64,000 nucleotides of DNA from Botryobacter ruber. Lineage in GTDB: Bacteria > Bacteroidota > Bacteroidia > Cytophagales > Hymenobacteraceae. The notes beneath the pieces are model-generated. The model was not told where the DNA came from. It saw only the letters and a list, made by a program, of their open reading frames with translations, and did no database searches. A program made the translations under genes and the position numbers. Positions 42,823 through 51,355 of this stretch are shown in pieces. The first letter of the stretch is position 1; the number at the start of each line of letters is the position of its first letter. The stretch covers positions 186,001 to 250,000 of the forward strand of contig NZ_QCZK02000035.1 of assembly GCF_003347595.2 (NCBI RefSeq), in the 5' to 3' direction.

Positions 42823-43279
42823 AGGCGGAAAATTTATTCTACTGTCTGGCAATAGCAGTTAGGGCTGATTACGGCTAATTTGCAAGCAGAAGTAAAGGTA
42901 AGATGTTTTTTAAAAATTGTTGAAAAAAATGCTTACTAATGTTAATTAACAGTTAGCCTGGCGCCCCTGCTTTTGAGTTCAGGATAAGCGTAAAGTGGGA
43001 GCATAACGTCCATTAATAACATGCTTAAGTTTAGTACCCTTGCAGGATTTTTAAACTCTGCCGGAGGCGTTTCGGGCGATACTGGTAGTGCAGCAACAGG
43101 AAAGCGGCCTGCTGCTACATTTTTGCCAGTGTAAGCCACAAAAGTGATAGTTTGTTTTTCTGAACCTGCGTAATATTGTTCCTGCTATCGGGCGCACTGT
43201 TAAGGCAGCTGCCCGGTATCCTTAGCTTAGGTTTTAAGCAGGCAGGACATTCCGCCATGCGCATATTTACTTTATCTAC
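42823..43279. other. Divergent intergenic region between HTCS and sulfatase
   Basis: A 457-bp divergent region. The sulfatase side carries the tandem operator and -7 box (43114-43178). The HTCS side is AT-rich with a possible TACCTTTA -7 box on the minus strand, but no clear -33. No coding sequence is supported. Confidence 0.55.
43114..43178 (+). promoter_or_regulatory. Tandem half-site operator and -7 box, sulfatase promoter E
   Basis: Half-sites GCTACATTTTTGCCA (43114) and GCCACAAAAGTGATA (43135) start 21 bp apart. The -7 box TAATATTG starts at 43171, 36 bp after half-site 2. It lies in the region shared with the divergent HTCS gene, so the regulator could also affect its own expression. 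Confidence 0.75.
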
Positions 43280-44740
43280 ATGAAAAAATCACTTTTGTAT
43301 GTTCTGGCCGTCGCTTGTCTGCAGGTACCGGCATGCCAGAACAAATTAGCAGGAACATCTTCTGTTACAGCGACTGCTGCAGGGGTTCCGGAGAAGCAGC
43401 AGCAACAGCAGCAACAGCAGCAGCCCAACATTGTTTTTATCCTGGCCGATGACCTGGGATGGGGGGAGTTAGGCTGTTATGGGAACAGCTTCAACGAAAC
43501 GCCTAACCTGGATAAACTGGCTTCGCAAGGTATAAAGTTTACAAGTGCCTATGCGGCAGCGCCGGTTTGTTCGCCAACGCGCGCCAGCTTTGTAACAGGC
43601 CAGTATCCGGCCCGTGTTGGTATTACCGATTTCCTGGCCCCGCATACCAGTAGACTGCTGGACCCTGCGAAGTACATAACCGTTAACGAAGCGTTGGGGG
43701 CAGCCGGGTATCATACGGGGTTGGTAGGCAAGTGGCACCTGGATACCGATTTCAAGGAAAACAAAGGCGGCCCCGATAAGCATGGCTTTAATGAAGTGAT
43801 CGGTACCGAAACCAAGTACATTGCCGATGGCGATTACTTTTATCCCTATGACAAAATAAGCACATTTACGAGCGGAAAGCAGGATGAATACCTGACTGAC
43901 CGGCAAAGCGAGGAGGGAATGGAATTTATCCGGCGGAATAAAAACAAGCCGTTTTTCCTGTACCTTTCTTACTACAGTGTACACACCAAACTGGAAGCGC
44001 CCGAGGACCTGGTAGCAAAGTACAAGCAAAAGTTTGATGCCAAATACGGAAAAGGCCAGGCCGACAAACTGTTTGATGGTCCAAAAAATAAAAAACACCA
44101 GTCGAAGCACGCCGATAACCCTTACCTGGCTGCCATGCTGGAACGGATTGATACAGGCGTAGGAAACATTATGCTGGAGCTGGAGAAAAACGGGCTGGCA
44201 GAAAACACGTTGCTGGTTTTCTTCTCTGATAACGGTGGTGCGAACAATGTAGGCAATAACGGGGATTTCAGGATGCACAAAACCTGGTTGTATGAAGGAG
44301 GAATCAGGGAGCCGCTCATCATGCGTATGCCAGGCAAAATTAAGGCTGGAAGTGAGACAGCGGTTCCGGTTAGCAGTATCGATTTTTATCCGACCTTCCT
44401 GGAACTTGCCAACGCTGCCCCACCGGTGGGGCACCAGCTGGATGGTGTTAGTCTTGCTCCTTTTATCACCAAAGGGGAGGACCTCAGCCGTGATGTGTTA
44501 TACTGGCACTATCCTGCCGAAACCGGAAACTGGAAAGACCGCATGTCCAGCGCAGTTCGTAAAGGCGACTTTAAGCTGATCCAGTTTTATGCCGATAACA
44601 GGGTGGAGCTTTATAACCTGAAAACAGACGCAGCAGAAAAACATAACCTGGCAGCAAAAATGCCTGACAAAGTAAAAGAACTCCAGCAGTTGCTCAACAA
44701 GTGGAAAACCGAGGTGAACGCGGAGCAGCCTGCTACCTGA
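43280..44740 (+). CDS. S1-family sulfatase with poly-Gln linker
   Basis: A 486-residue exported sulfatase. The lipoprotein-like signal ends VPAC (Cys19). A low-complexity linker with nine consecutive Gln (residues 40-48, encoded by CAG/CAA) separates the signal from the catalytic domain. Asp57-Asp58 lie in LADDLG. The formylglycine motif is C97-S-P-T-R, the His block is GKWHLD and the metal loop SDNGGAN. Similar overall to the sulfatase at 35000. It is first in the operon downstream of promoter E and is followed by a GH43 gene after 109 bp. Confidence 0.93.
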   Translation: MKKSLLYVLAVACLQVPACQNKLAGTSSVTATAAGVPEKQQQQQQQQQPNIVFILADDLGWGELGCYGNSFNETPNLDKLASQGIKFTSAYAAAPVCSPTRASFVTGQYPARVGITDFLAPHTSRLLDPAKYITVNEALGAAGYHTGLVGKWHLDTDFKENKGGPDKHGFNEVIGTETKYIADGDYFYPYDKISTFTSGKQDEYLTDRQSEEGMEFIRRNKNKPFFLYLSYYSVHTKLEAPEDLVAKYKQKFDAKYGKGQADKLFDGPKNKKHQSKHADNPYLAAMLERIDTGVGNIMLELEKNGLAENTLLVFFSDNGGANNVGNNGDFRMHKTWLYEGGIREPLIMRMPGKIKAGSETAVPVSSIDFYPTFLELANAAPPVGHQLDGVSLAPFITKGEDLSRDVLYWHYPAETGNWKDRMSSAVRKGDFKLIQFYADNRVELYNLKTDAAEKHNLAAKMPDKVKELQQLLNKWKTEVNAEQPAT

Positions 44741-44753
44741 CCCCTTACCCGAT

Positions 44754-44780
44754 GAGCAGTGGCTGTGGTGGCTGGTGCAG
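44754..44780 (+). repeat. Dispersed intergenic repeat, copy 15
   Basis: Close to the consensus: GAGCAGTGGCTGTGG then TGGCTGGTGCAG, 13 bp after the sulfatase stop, followed by a TTTTAA tail. Confidence 0.85.
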
Positions 44781-44849
44781 CAAATGCTTTTAACCTTTCA
44801 TGGGCAAGTCTTGTGCATGGCGTGATATAGTTTAGCATATTTTGACCGG

Positions 44850-45956
44850 ATGAATATTAAAAAAACTGTTTTCCTGGTAGCCTGTTGTGCCTTTGGCTGG
44901 GGCTGTACTACCGTTGCTGTACAAAACAGCGCAACACAAACAACTGAAAAAACGGGTGCAGGTGCAGGGTATTTTACCAACCCAATTGGCAAGGGAGCCG
45001 ACCCGTGGGTGGTCAGGAAAGACGGCTACTACTACGCCTGCGGCTCCGGGAAGGGGGGCATCTGGGTGTCCAGGTCCGACAAGCTTACCGACCTGGGCGA
45101 ACGGAAAGTGGTCTGGAAAAAACCGGAAACAGGCTGGAACATGGCAAGCGTCTGGGCGCCTGAACTTCATTTCCTGGATGGCAAATGGTATATCTACTAT
45201 GCGGCAGCCAAAGCAGAAGGAAAACCCTTTATTCATCAGCGGTCCGGTGTGCTGGAATCTGTTTCCGATGATGCTTTCGGGCCTTACCGCGACAAGGGGA
45301 TGCTCTATACCGGCGACAGTATCGGGCATGCTTCCGCAGCGCCTGTCTGGGCAATCGATTTAACCCCTGTGCAACTGAACGGAAAGCTGTATGCCGTATG
45401 GTCCGGCTGGGAAAAGAACGCAGCTACCGATAAAACCAAACAGCACTTGTACATCGCCGCCATGCGCAACCCCTGGACTATCAGCAGCAACCGGGTTAAG
45501 ATTTCATCGCCTGAAGAAAGTTGGGAAACCGGAGGGCCCCTGGACCTGAATGAAGGGCCGCAGCTGCTGCGCAAAAACGGAAAAGCTTTTATTATTTACT
45601 CCTGCCGCGAGTCGTGGCTGAAAGAGTACAGGCTGGGACAGCTGATGTTGCAGGATACGACCTTAAACCCCTTGGAACCTGCAAACTGGGTTAAAAAAGG
45701 ACCCGTGTTCCAGGGCACCGATACGGTATATGGGGTGGGGCATGCCAGCTTCACTACCTCCCCCGACGGCACCGAAGACTGGATTGTGTACCATGCCAAA
45801 GTATCTACCCAGCCTGGCTGGGAAAGGGACATCAGGATACAAAAGTTTACCTGGGACAAGCAGGGCGAACCTGTTTTCGGTACACCGGTAACAGCAGGAG
45901 TGGCTATGGAGGCACCATCAGAGAACAACAACGGAAAAAAACTGCGGAAGAAATAA
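44850..45956 (+). CDS. Glycoside hydrolase family 43-like enzyme
   Basis: A 368-residue exported enzyme; the N-terminus ends GWGC, consistent with a lipoprotein. Catalytic residues of the GH43 type are visible: Asp51 in GADPWVV, Asp170 in WAIDLTPV and Glu235 in LNEGPQLL. The single propeller domain resembles family members acting on arabinan or arabinogalactan side chains. It sits between a sulfatase and the DUF1800/DUF1501 pair. Specificity is not known. Confidence 0.87.
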   Translation: MNIKKTVFLVACCAFGWGCTTVAVQNSATQTTEKTGAGAGYFTNPIGKGADPWVVRKDGYYYACGSGKGGIWVSRSDKLTDLGERKVVWKKPETGWNMASVWAPELHFLDGKWYIYYAAAKAEGKPFIHQRSGVLESVSDDAFGPYRDKGMLYTGDSIGHASAAPVWAIDLTPVQLNGKLYAVWSGWEKNAATDKTKQHLYIAAMRNPWTISSNRVKISSPEESWETGGPLDLNEGPQLLRKNGKAFIIYSCRESWLKEYRLGQLMLQDTTLNPLEPANWVKKGPVFQGTDTVYGVGHASFTTSPDGTEDWIVYHAKVSTQPGWERDIRIQKFTWDKQGEPVFGTPVTAGVAMEAPSENNNGKKLRKK

Positions 45957-46103
45957 TTTTCCGGTTCCATTTAACCTTCGGGCTGTTTTTCGCTCTAACA
46001 GGGTAGTACAGGCTTCGGTGTTGCAGCGGCAACCAAAACCTGCAGTTGCGGCACCCGGAGGAGGGTGCCAGGTCCTTATTCCCAACTTTACCTTTGTCAG
46101 CAA

Positions 46104-48089
46104 ATGAAAAACAAGTCTGCCTATCCCGTTGTCGTGCTGGTGCTGCTCCTGAGTGGTATGTTGCTCGTTTCGTTTAAAAACGCCACTAGCTATGTTAAAA
46201 AAGCTTTCCCTTACAAGAAAGAAGGACTTACAGAACGGCAGGCGGCAGCGCACCTGTTAAGCCGCTTTACCTACGGGGCAAAGCCCGGGCAGGTAGACGA
46301 GGTGGTGAAAATGGGACTCGAAAACTGGTTTGCGCAACAGCTGGCCGCTAACCAGCCGGAGGACCGGGTAGAACAACTGCTGGCAGGTTACAACTCCCTC
46401 CGGATGACGAACGAGCAGATTGCCCGCACCTATCCCAAAGGCGGGCAACTCCTGAAAATGGCGATCCGTGACGGAGCCATAGCGAAAGATGCTGTAAAAA
46501 AAGAAAAAGAAAACAGGGCAGAATACCGGAAGGCGCTTCAGGCCTACATGCTGCAGAACAACTACAAGCTGCAGAATGAACTGAACCGGGAGCTGCAAAA
46601 CCAGAAAATACTGCGGGCCACGTATTCGCAGAACCAGCTGCAGGAGGTACTTACCAGTTTCTGGTTCAACCACTTTAATGTGTCGCTCAGCGATAACGAC
46701 TGCGCCCGTTTTATAGTTACCTACGAACGCGACGTGATCAGGCCCAATGCGCTCGGCAATTTTGAAACAATCCTGCTGGCAACGGCCCAGTCGCCGGCTA
46801 TGCTTACCTACCTCGATAATTTTATGAGTGCTGCTCCCACCGATGCCTCGTCTGCTGAACAGGAAAGGCGGGAGCAACGCATGCGCCAGCAGTTAAGGCG
46901 GCAGCAGCCAGGCCTTAGCCCTGTGCAGCAGAAGCAGGTGATGGAAAGGGTGCAGAAAGCCAGAAAAGAGCAGGGACTAAACGAGAATTATGCCCGGGAG
47001 ATTATGGAGCTGCATACCCTGGGCGTAGATGGCGGCTATACCCAGCAGGATGTCACCCAGGCCGCCCGCGTCCTGACCGGCTGGACTATCTTCCCCGGTT
47101 TAAACGGCAACACGATCAACAGGAAGGAGCAGGCGGCGAACAGCAACGGCAACAGTGCTTATTTTGCCAGGCAGGGCTTTGTGCGTGAAGGCGATTTCCT
47201 GTTTGCTGCCAACCGGCACGATAAAGGAGAGAAAGTAGTAATGGGAACACGCTTTCCGGCAGGCGGGGGCTATGAAGAAGGGGTAAAGCTGATTAACATG
47301 CTGGCAAAGCACCCGGCAACTGCCCGTTTTATTTCTTCCAAGTTAGCGGTTCGTTTTGTGAGCGATAACCCGTCAAAGAGTTTGATCGATAAGATGGCCA
47401 AAACCTTTACCAAAACAGATGGCGACATCAGGCAGGTGCTTCTTACCATGGTTTCGTCGCCGGAATTCTGGAGCAAAGAAGCCTTGCGCGAAAAAACAAA
47501 GTCGCCGTTTGAGCTGGCAATAAGTTCGGTGCGCAGTCTGAATGCAGAGGTAACCAATCCGGCACCGTTAGCATTCTGGATAGCGAAAATGGGTGAAAAA
47601 ATGTATGCCTACCAGGCCCCCACCGGCTTCCCCGATAAAGGGCAGTTCTGGATTAATACCGGCTCATTACTCTCCCGCATGAACTTTGGGCTGGCGCTGG
47701 TATCGCGGCGCATACCCGGGGTGCAACTGGACCTGGCGGCCCTGCACCAGAACCGCGAACCGGAAAGTGCGGAACATGCGCTCCGGATCTACAGCAATTA
47801 CCTGCTGCCCGAGCGCAACCTGGACGAAACGGTGCAACGGCTGACGCCGCTTGTCAACGACCCGGAATACAGCACCAAAGTAAATAATGCAGCCAGTAAA
47901 TTAGCCCCGGACCAGGAAGATCAGCTGATGGAAGAAGAAGAAGTTATGCTCATGAACCGGAAAGGAAAAGAAAGACAAGCCCGGAAAAAGACCGCCGCCA
48001 GGCAGGAGCAGGCCTCGAACGGGCAGGACATGATGCTGGCGCAGGTGGTGGGCATTATCATTGGCTCGCCGGAATTTCAGCGGAGATAA
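46104..48089 (+). CDS. DUF1800 family protein
   Basis: A 661-residue protein of the DUF1800 family, function unknown. The ATG at 46104 gives an N-terminal membrane or signal segment (about residues 6-24). Family blocks include AAHLLSRFTYGAKPGQVDEV, FWFNHFNVS, NYAREIMELHTLGVDGGYTQ, GWTIFPG and FISSKLAVRFVSD. In many Bacteroidota and Planctomycetota genomes it is encoded next to a DUF1501 protein, exactly as here (45 bp gap), so the two are thought to act together in the envelope. The C-terminus has Lys/Glu-rich low-complexity sequence. Confidence 0.92.
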   Translation: MKNKSAYPVVVLVLLLSGMLLVSFKNATSYVKKAFPYKKEGLTERQAAAHLLSRFTYGAKPGQVDEVVKMGLENWFAQQLAANQPEDRVEQLLAGYNSLRMTNEQIARTYPKGGQLLKMAIRDGAIAKDAVKKEKENRAEYRKALQAYMLQNNYKLQNELNRELQNQKILRATYSQNQLQEVLTSFWFNHFNVSLSDNDCARFIVTYERDVIRPNALGNFETILLATAQSPAMLTYLDNFMSAAPTDASSAEQERREQRMRQQLRRQQPGLSPVQQKQVMERVQKARKEQGLNENYAREIMELHTLGVDGGYTQQDVTQAARVLTGWTIFPGLNGNTINRKEQAANSNGNSAYFARQGFVREGDFLFAANRHDKGEKVVMGTRFPAGGGYEEGVKLINMLAKHPATARFISSKLAVRFVSDNPSKSLIDKMAKTFTKTDGDIRQVLLTMVSSPEFWSKEALREKTKSPFELAISSVRSLNAEVTNPAPLAFWIAKMGEKMYAYQAPTGFPDKGQFWINTGSLLSRMNFGLALVSRRIPGVQLDLAALHQNREPESAEHALRIYSNYLLPERNLDETVQRLTPLVNDPEYSTKVNNAASKLAPDQEDQLMEEEEVMLMNRKGKERQARKKTAARQEQASNGQDMMLAQVVGIIIGSPEFQRR

Positions 48090-48134
48090 GCGCAGGGTTT
48101 ATAAAGTAACAATCTACCTTTAATCAAGGAACTT

Positions 48135-49403
48135 ATGACAAGCAGAAGGGGATTTCTTAAATCAGGGGCGCTGGCACTGTTTGCGGCCGGACTCGGGGGA
48201 GTACCCAACTTCCTGGCGCAGGCTGCCGGCAGCAGTAAAATTCTGTCGCCTTACAAGAAAAACAAGGTGCTGGTTACCATTTTTCAGCGCGGCGCCATGG
48301 ATGGCCTGATGGCGGTAACGCCTTTTACAGACGAATACCTGCAGAAGGCGCGTCCCGGCCTGTTTATGTCGGCTGCCCGAAGTGCTGCAAATCCCTTGAT
48401 TGACCTGGACGGTCGGTTCGGGCTGCATCCTGCCATGGAAGCCTTTGCACCCCTGTTCCGCGAAAAACGACTGGCCATTGTGCATGGGGTAGGCTCCCCG
48501 AATAAAACCCGCTCCCACTTCGATGCCCAGGATTATATGGAAGCCGGCACGCCTTTCCGCAAAGGCACCAGCAGTGGCTGGCTGAACCGGGCAGTAGGGT
48601 TGCTGGGGCACGAAGCTGCCACGCCGTTTCAGGCGGTGAGCCTGACATCTTCGCTTCCCAAATCTTTTTATGGCGACCATCCTGCCGTGGCTATCAGTAA
48701 CCTGCAGGAGTTTGCGATACAGATGCGGGGGAATGCCAGGGCAGCAAATGCCGCCGCAAACAGCTTCGAGGACCTCTACGACCAGACCTCTTCCACGCTG
48801 CTCAACAGGACCGGAAAGGAGAGTTTTGAGGCGCTTAAGATGCTGCAGAAAACGGATGTAAAGAATTATAAACCCGCCAACAATGCCCGTTACCCCAACA
48901 GCCCGCTGGGGAACTCGCTCAAGCAGATTGCACAGCTGATAAAGATGGATGTGGGGCTGGAAGTAGCATTTGCCGAAACAGGAGGCTGGGATACGCACTA
49001 CAACCAGGGAACGGCACAAGGTACTTTTGCCCGCAATGTAACCGACCTGAGCCAGAGCGTGCTGGCCTTCTGGACCGACCTGGAAGCCTACCAGGATGAG
49101 GTGACGCTGATGACCATGACCGAGTTCGGGCGCACCGTAAAGCAGAACGGCAGCAACGGCACCGACCATGGCCGCGGCTCCTGCATGTTTGTCCTGGGCA
49201 ACGATGTACATGGCGGCCTGGTGCACGGACAGGTGCCTACCCTTGCCATCGAAAACCTGGAAGATGGCCGCGACTTACCTGTTACCACCGATTTCAGAAG
49301 TGTATTCAGCGAAGTAGCCGGCCGGCACCTGCAGATCGAGCAGGCAAACGTGTTGTTCCCGGATTGGAAAGGGAATGGCATCGGCGTGATGGGACGCGTG
49401 TAA
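48135..49403 (+). CDS. DUF1501 family protein, Tat-exported
   Basis: A 422-residue DUF1501 protein. The N-terminus carries a twin-arginine signal (SRRGFLK), so it is exported folded, probably with a bound metal. The fold is related to alkaline-phosphatase/sulfatase-type proteins; motifs include FQRGAMDGL, GLHPAMEAF, ETGGWDTHYNQG, MTEFGRTVKQNG and TDHGRGSCMFVLG. The conserved Asp, His and Glu residues could be metal ligands. It is paired with the DUF1800 gene upstream. The presence of this pair inside a sulfatase-rich glycan locus suggests a linked role, but its reaction is not known. Confidence 0.92.
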   Translation: MTSRRGFLKSGALALFAAGLGGVPNFLAQAAGSSKILSPYKKNKVLVTIFQRGAMDGLMAVTPFTDEYLQKARPGLFMSAARSAANPLIDLDGRFGLHPAMEAFAPLFREKRLAIVHGVGSPNKTRSHFDAQDYMEAGTPFRKGTSSGWLNRAVGLLGHEAATPFQAVSLTSSLPKSFYGDHPAVAISNLQEFAIQMRGNARAANAAANSFEDLYDQTSSTLLNRTGKESFEALKMLQKTDVKNYKPANNARYPNSPLGNSLKQIAQLIKMDVGLEVAFAETGGWDTHYNQGTAQGTFARNVTDLSQSVLAFWTDLEAYQDEVTLMTMTEFGRTVKQNGSNGTDHGRGSCMFVLGNDVHGGLVHGQVPTLAIENLEDGRDLPVTTDFRSVFSEVAGRHLQIEQANVLFPDWKGNGIGVMGRV

Positions 49404-49494
49404 ACCGGCATAAAAACAGCTGCACCAGGTTTGTGTTCTGAATGGCAAAATGCTGTTCGGTACCGCACTTACGCTCTTCTGACGAGTGGCCGCT

Positions 49495-49528
49495 TTTGCG
49501 TGGCCGCTCCCCAAAAACTTTATATTTA
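49495..49528 (+). promoter_or_regulatory. Candidate promoter of the esterase gene
   Basis: TTTG (49495-49498) and TATATTTA (49521-49528) are separated by 22 bp, close to the Bacteroidota -33/-7 arrangement, 28 bp before the esterase ATG. The last base of the -7 box deviates from TAnnTTTG. Confidence 0.3.
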
Positions 49529-49555
49529 TTCAAGCCTTTACAACTCTTCAAAATC

Positions 49556-50977
49556 ATGAATTCAATAGTTCTCAGCGTACGCTTTTTGTTGGTAATCCTT
49601 TTTTGCGCATCAGCGGCTCTGGCAGATGTTAAGCTGCCACGGTTTATCAGCAACAGCATGGTACTGCAGCGGGACAGGCCCATTCCGGTATGGGGCTGGG
49701 CGGAACCGGGCGAGAAAGTGAGCGTTAGCTTCAACGGAAAAACGTACAACGCACAAACCGGAACCGATAAAAAGTGGCAGGTATCTGTTGATGCAACAAA
49801 AGCAGGTGGTCCGTTTGTCATGACCGTGAAAGGTAACAACACCATCGTTATCGAGGATATTCTGATTGGGGATGTGTGGATCTGTTCGGGCCAGTCGAAC
49901 ATGCAGTTTACCCTGGACAAGGTAAAGGAAAAATACAGCGCTGAAATTGCTTCATCGGCTAACCCCCAGATCAGGCATTTTAAGGTAGAACCTGCCGTCC
50001 GGTACGAACCGGCAGTTGATGTGAAATCCGGCGGATGGAAACAGGCAAACCCGGAAAATGTGTCGGGCTTTACAGCTGTAGGGTACTTTTTTGCCAGGGA
50101 GCTTTACAGTAAATATAAAGTGCCGATTGGCTTGCTGCATACCTCTTACGGAGGAACTCCCGCTGAAGCATGGGTTAGTGCCAGCACCCTGCAGGATTTC
50201 CCGCATTATTTGCAACATACCGACGAGCCCGCAGAAGGGGAACAACTGACAAGCATGCAGGAAAGGCGCAAACCAACAGTACTGTTCAACGGAATGGTTT
50301 CGCCGCTGATACCTTATGGTATAAAGGGCGTAATCTGGTACCAGGGCGAAGCGAATGCAAAGAAAGGCAGGGAGTACAGGCAACTGTTCCCGGCACTAAT
50401 CAAAGAATGGCGTGAAAAATGGGGGCAGGGTGATTTCCCGTTTCTGTATGTGCAGCTGGCAAATTTCCAGAAAGCACCTGATATGCCTGCCGAAAGCGAC
50501 TGGGCTGAACTACGGGAAGCGCAGGCCATGACACTTGCCTTGCCTAATACTGCCATGGCCGTGATACATGACATAGGAGAAGCAAAGGATATTCATCCTA
50601 AAAACAAAAAAGATGTTGGGCTCCGCTTAGCGTTAGCCGCCCGGAAAGTGGCCTACGGCGACAGTAAAGTCGTTTATTCCGGGCCGACTTTAAAGTCGGT
50701 GAAGGCAGAGCAGAACAGGTTGGTGCTCTCTTTTGATCATATAGGAGGAGGTTTGGTGGCTAAAGGTGGTGGCGACCTGAAACAATTTGCCATTGCAGGC
50801 CCCGATAAAAAGTACGTGTGGGCCAACGCCAGGATCGAAGGCGATAAAGTAATTGTGTGGCATGCCTCTGTTCCAGACCCCGTTTCCGTGAGGTATGCCT
50901 GGGCCAATAACCCCGAAGGCGCCAACCTGTATAACAAAGCTGGTCTGCCGGCTTCTTCTTTCAGAACGGATAAATAA
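49556..50977 (+). CDS. Sialate O-acetylesterase-like protein
   Basis: A 473-residue exported esterase (SASA family). The ATG at 49556 gives a signal peptide ending ALAD; the longer frame from 49442 is not credible. An N-terminal beta domain (about 22-100) precedes the SGNH-type fold with nucleophile Ser114 in CSGQSNMQF, WYQGEANAKKG, and the Asp-x-His in DIGEAKDIHP. Members remove acetyl groups from sialic acid or other glycans. In this locus the target is more likely an acetylated galactan, rhamnan or xylan; that is inference. A 16-bp palindrome lies inside the coding sequence (50684-50699). Confidence 0.9.
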   Translation: MNSIVLSVRFLLVILFCASAALADVKLPRFISNSMVLQRDRPIPVWGWAEPGEKVSVSFNGKTYNAQTGTDKKWQVSVDATKAGGPFVMTVKGNNTIVIEDILIGDVWICSGQSNMQFTLDKVKEKYSAEIASSANPQIRHFKVEPAVRYEPAVDVKSGGWKQANPENVSGFTAVGYFFARELYSKYKVPIGLLHTSYGGTPAEAWVSASTLQDFPHYLQHTDEPAEGEQLTSMQERRKPTVLFNGMVSPLIPYGIKGVIWYQGEANAKKGREYRQLFPALIKEWREKWGQGDFPFLYVQLANFQKAPDMPAESDWAELREAQAMTLALPNTAMAVIHDIGEAKDIHPKNKKDVGLRLALAARKVAYGDSKVVYSGPTLKSVKAEQNRLVLSFDHIGGGLVAKGGGDLKQFAIAGPDKKYVWANARIEGDKVIVWHASVPDPVSVRYAWANNPEGANLYNKAGLPASSFRTDK

Positions 50978-51027
50978 GAAACAGCAGCAGCGGAAGCTGT
51001 TCTGCCAAAGCCTTACGTGTTGATTTT

Positions 51028-51076
51028 CCCTTGTTGCGGGCCGTTATCAGAAAACGCCTGCGGCAAGGGTTTTTTT
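51028..51076 (+). terminator. Intrinsic terminator after esterase
   Basis: CCCTTG (51028-51033) pairs with CAAGGG (51064-51069), extended by a G-U-containing inner stem, followed directly by seven T residues. It is 50 bp after the esterase stop. Confidence 0.75.
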
Positions 51077-51145
51077 GCTGTTCCACCGGCAGGAACAGGC
51101 GCCGGCATGGCAGCAGGTGTACTATTCCGGTCGTGAAAAAGTGTT

Positions 51146-51173
51146 CTGCTCCTGCCACCACAGCCACTGCTCC
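51146..51173 (-). repeat. Dispersed intergenic repeat, copy 16
   Basis: A minus-strand copy (GAGCAGTGGCTGTGG then TGGCAGGAGCAG), ending 5 bp before operator D. Confidence 0.8.
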
Positions 51174-51178
51174 TCCTG

Positions 51179-51243
51179 GCTACAATCCTGCTAGCTTTTC
51201 CTACAAATGTGACACGCGGAGTAAGTAGCAAAATGTAATATTG
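51179..51243 (+). promoter_or_regulatory. Tandem half-site operator and -7 box, GH5 promoter D
   Basis: Half-sites GCTACAATCCTGCTA (51179) and CCTACAAATGTGACA (51200) start 21 bp apart. The -7 box TAATATTG starts at 51236, 36 bp after half-site 2. Confidence 0.8.
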
Positions 51244-51355
51244 CCTGCAGTAAAATCAGCCGGAACGGTGAGGCCGCTAACAGGAAAAGAAATATTGCCT
51301 GGCCTGTCCACCTGCCCCGGAAACCAAACTAAACCACTACTGTTCGTTATCTGCC

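Larger units (their letters stand above)
50978..51355. other. Intergenic region upstream of GH5-like gene
   Basis: A 378-bp region with, in order, an intrinsic terminator (51028-51076), a dispersed repeat (51146-51173) and promoter D (51179-51243). Confidence 0.6.

Noticed and set aside
46089..46096. TACCTTTG as a -7 box for the DUF1800 gene
   Set aside because: It matches the consensus but ends only 7 bp before the ATG, with no -33 element and no half-sites; probably chance.
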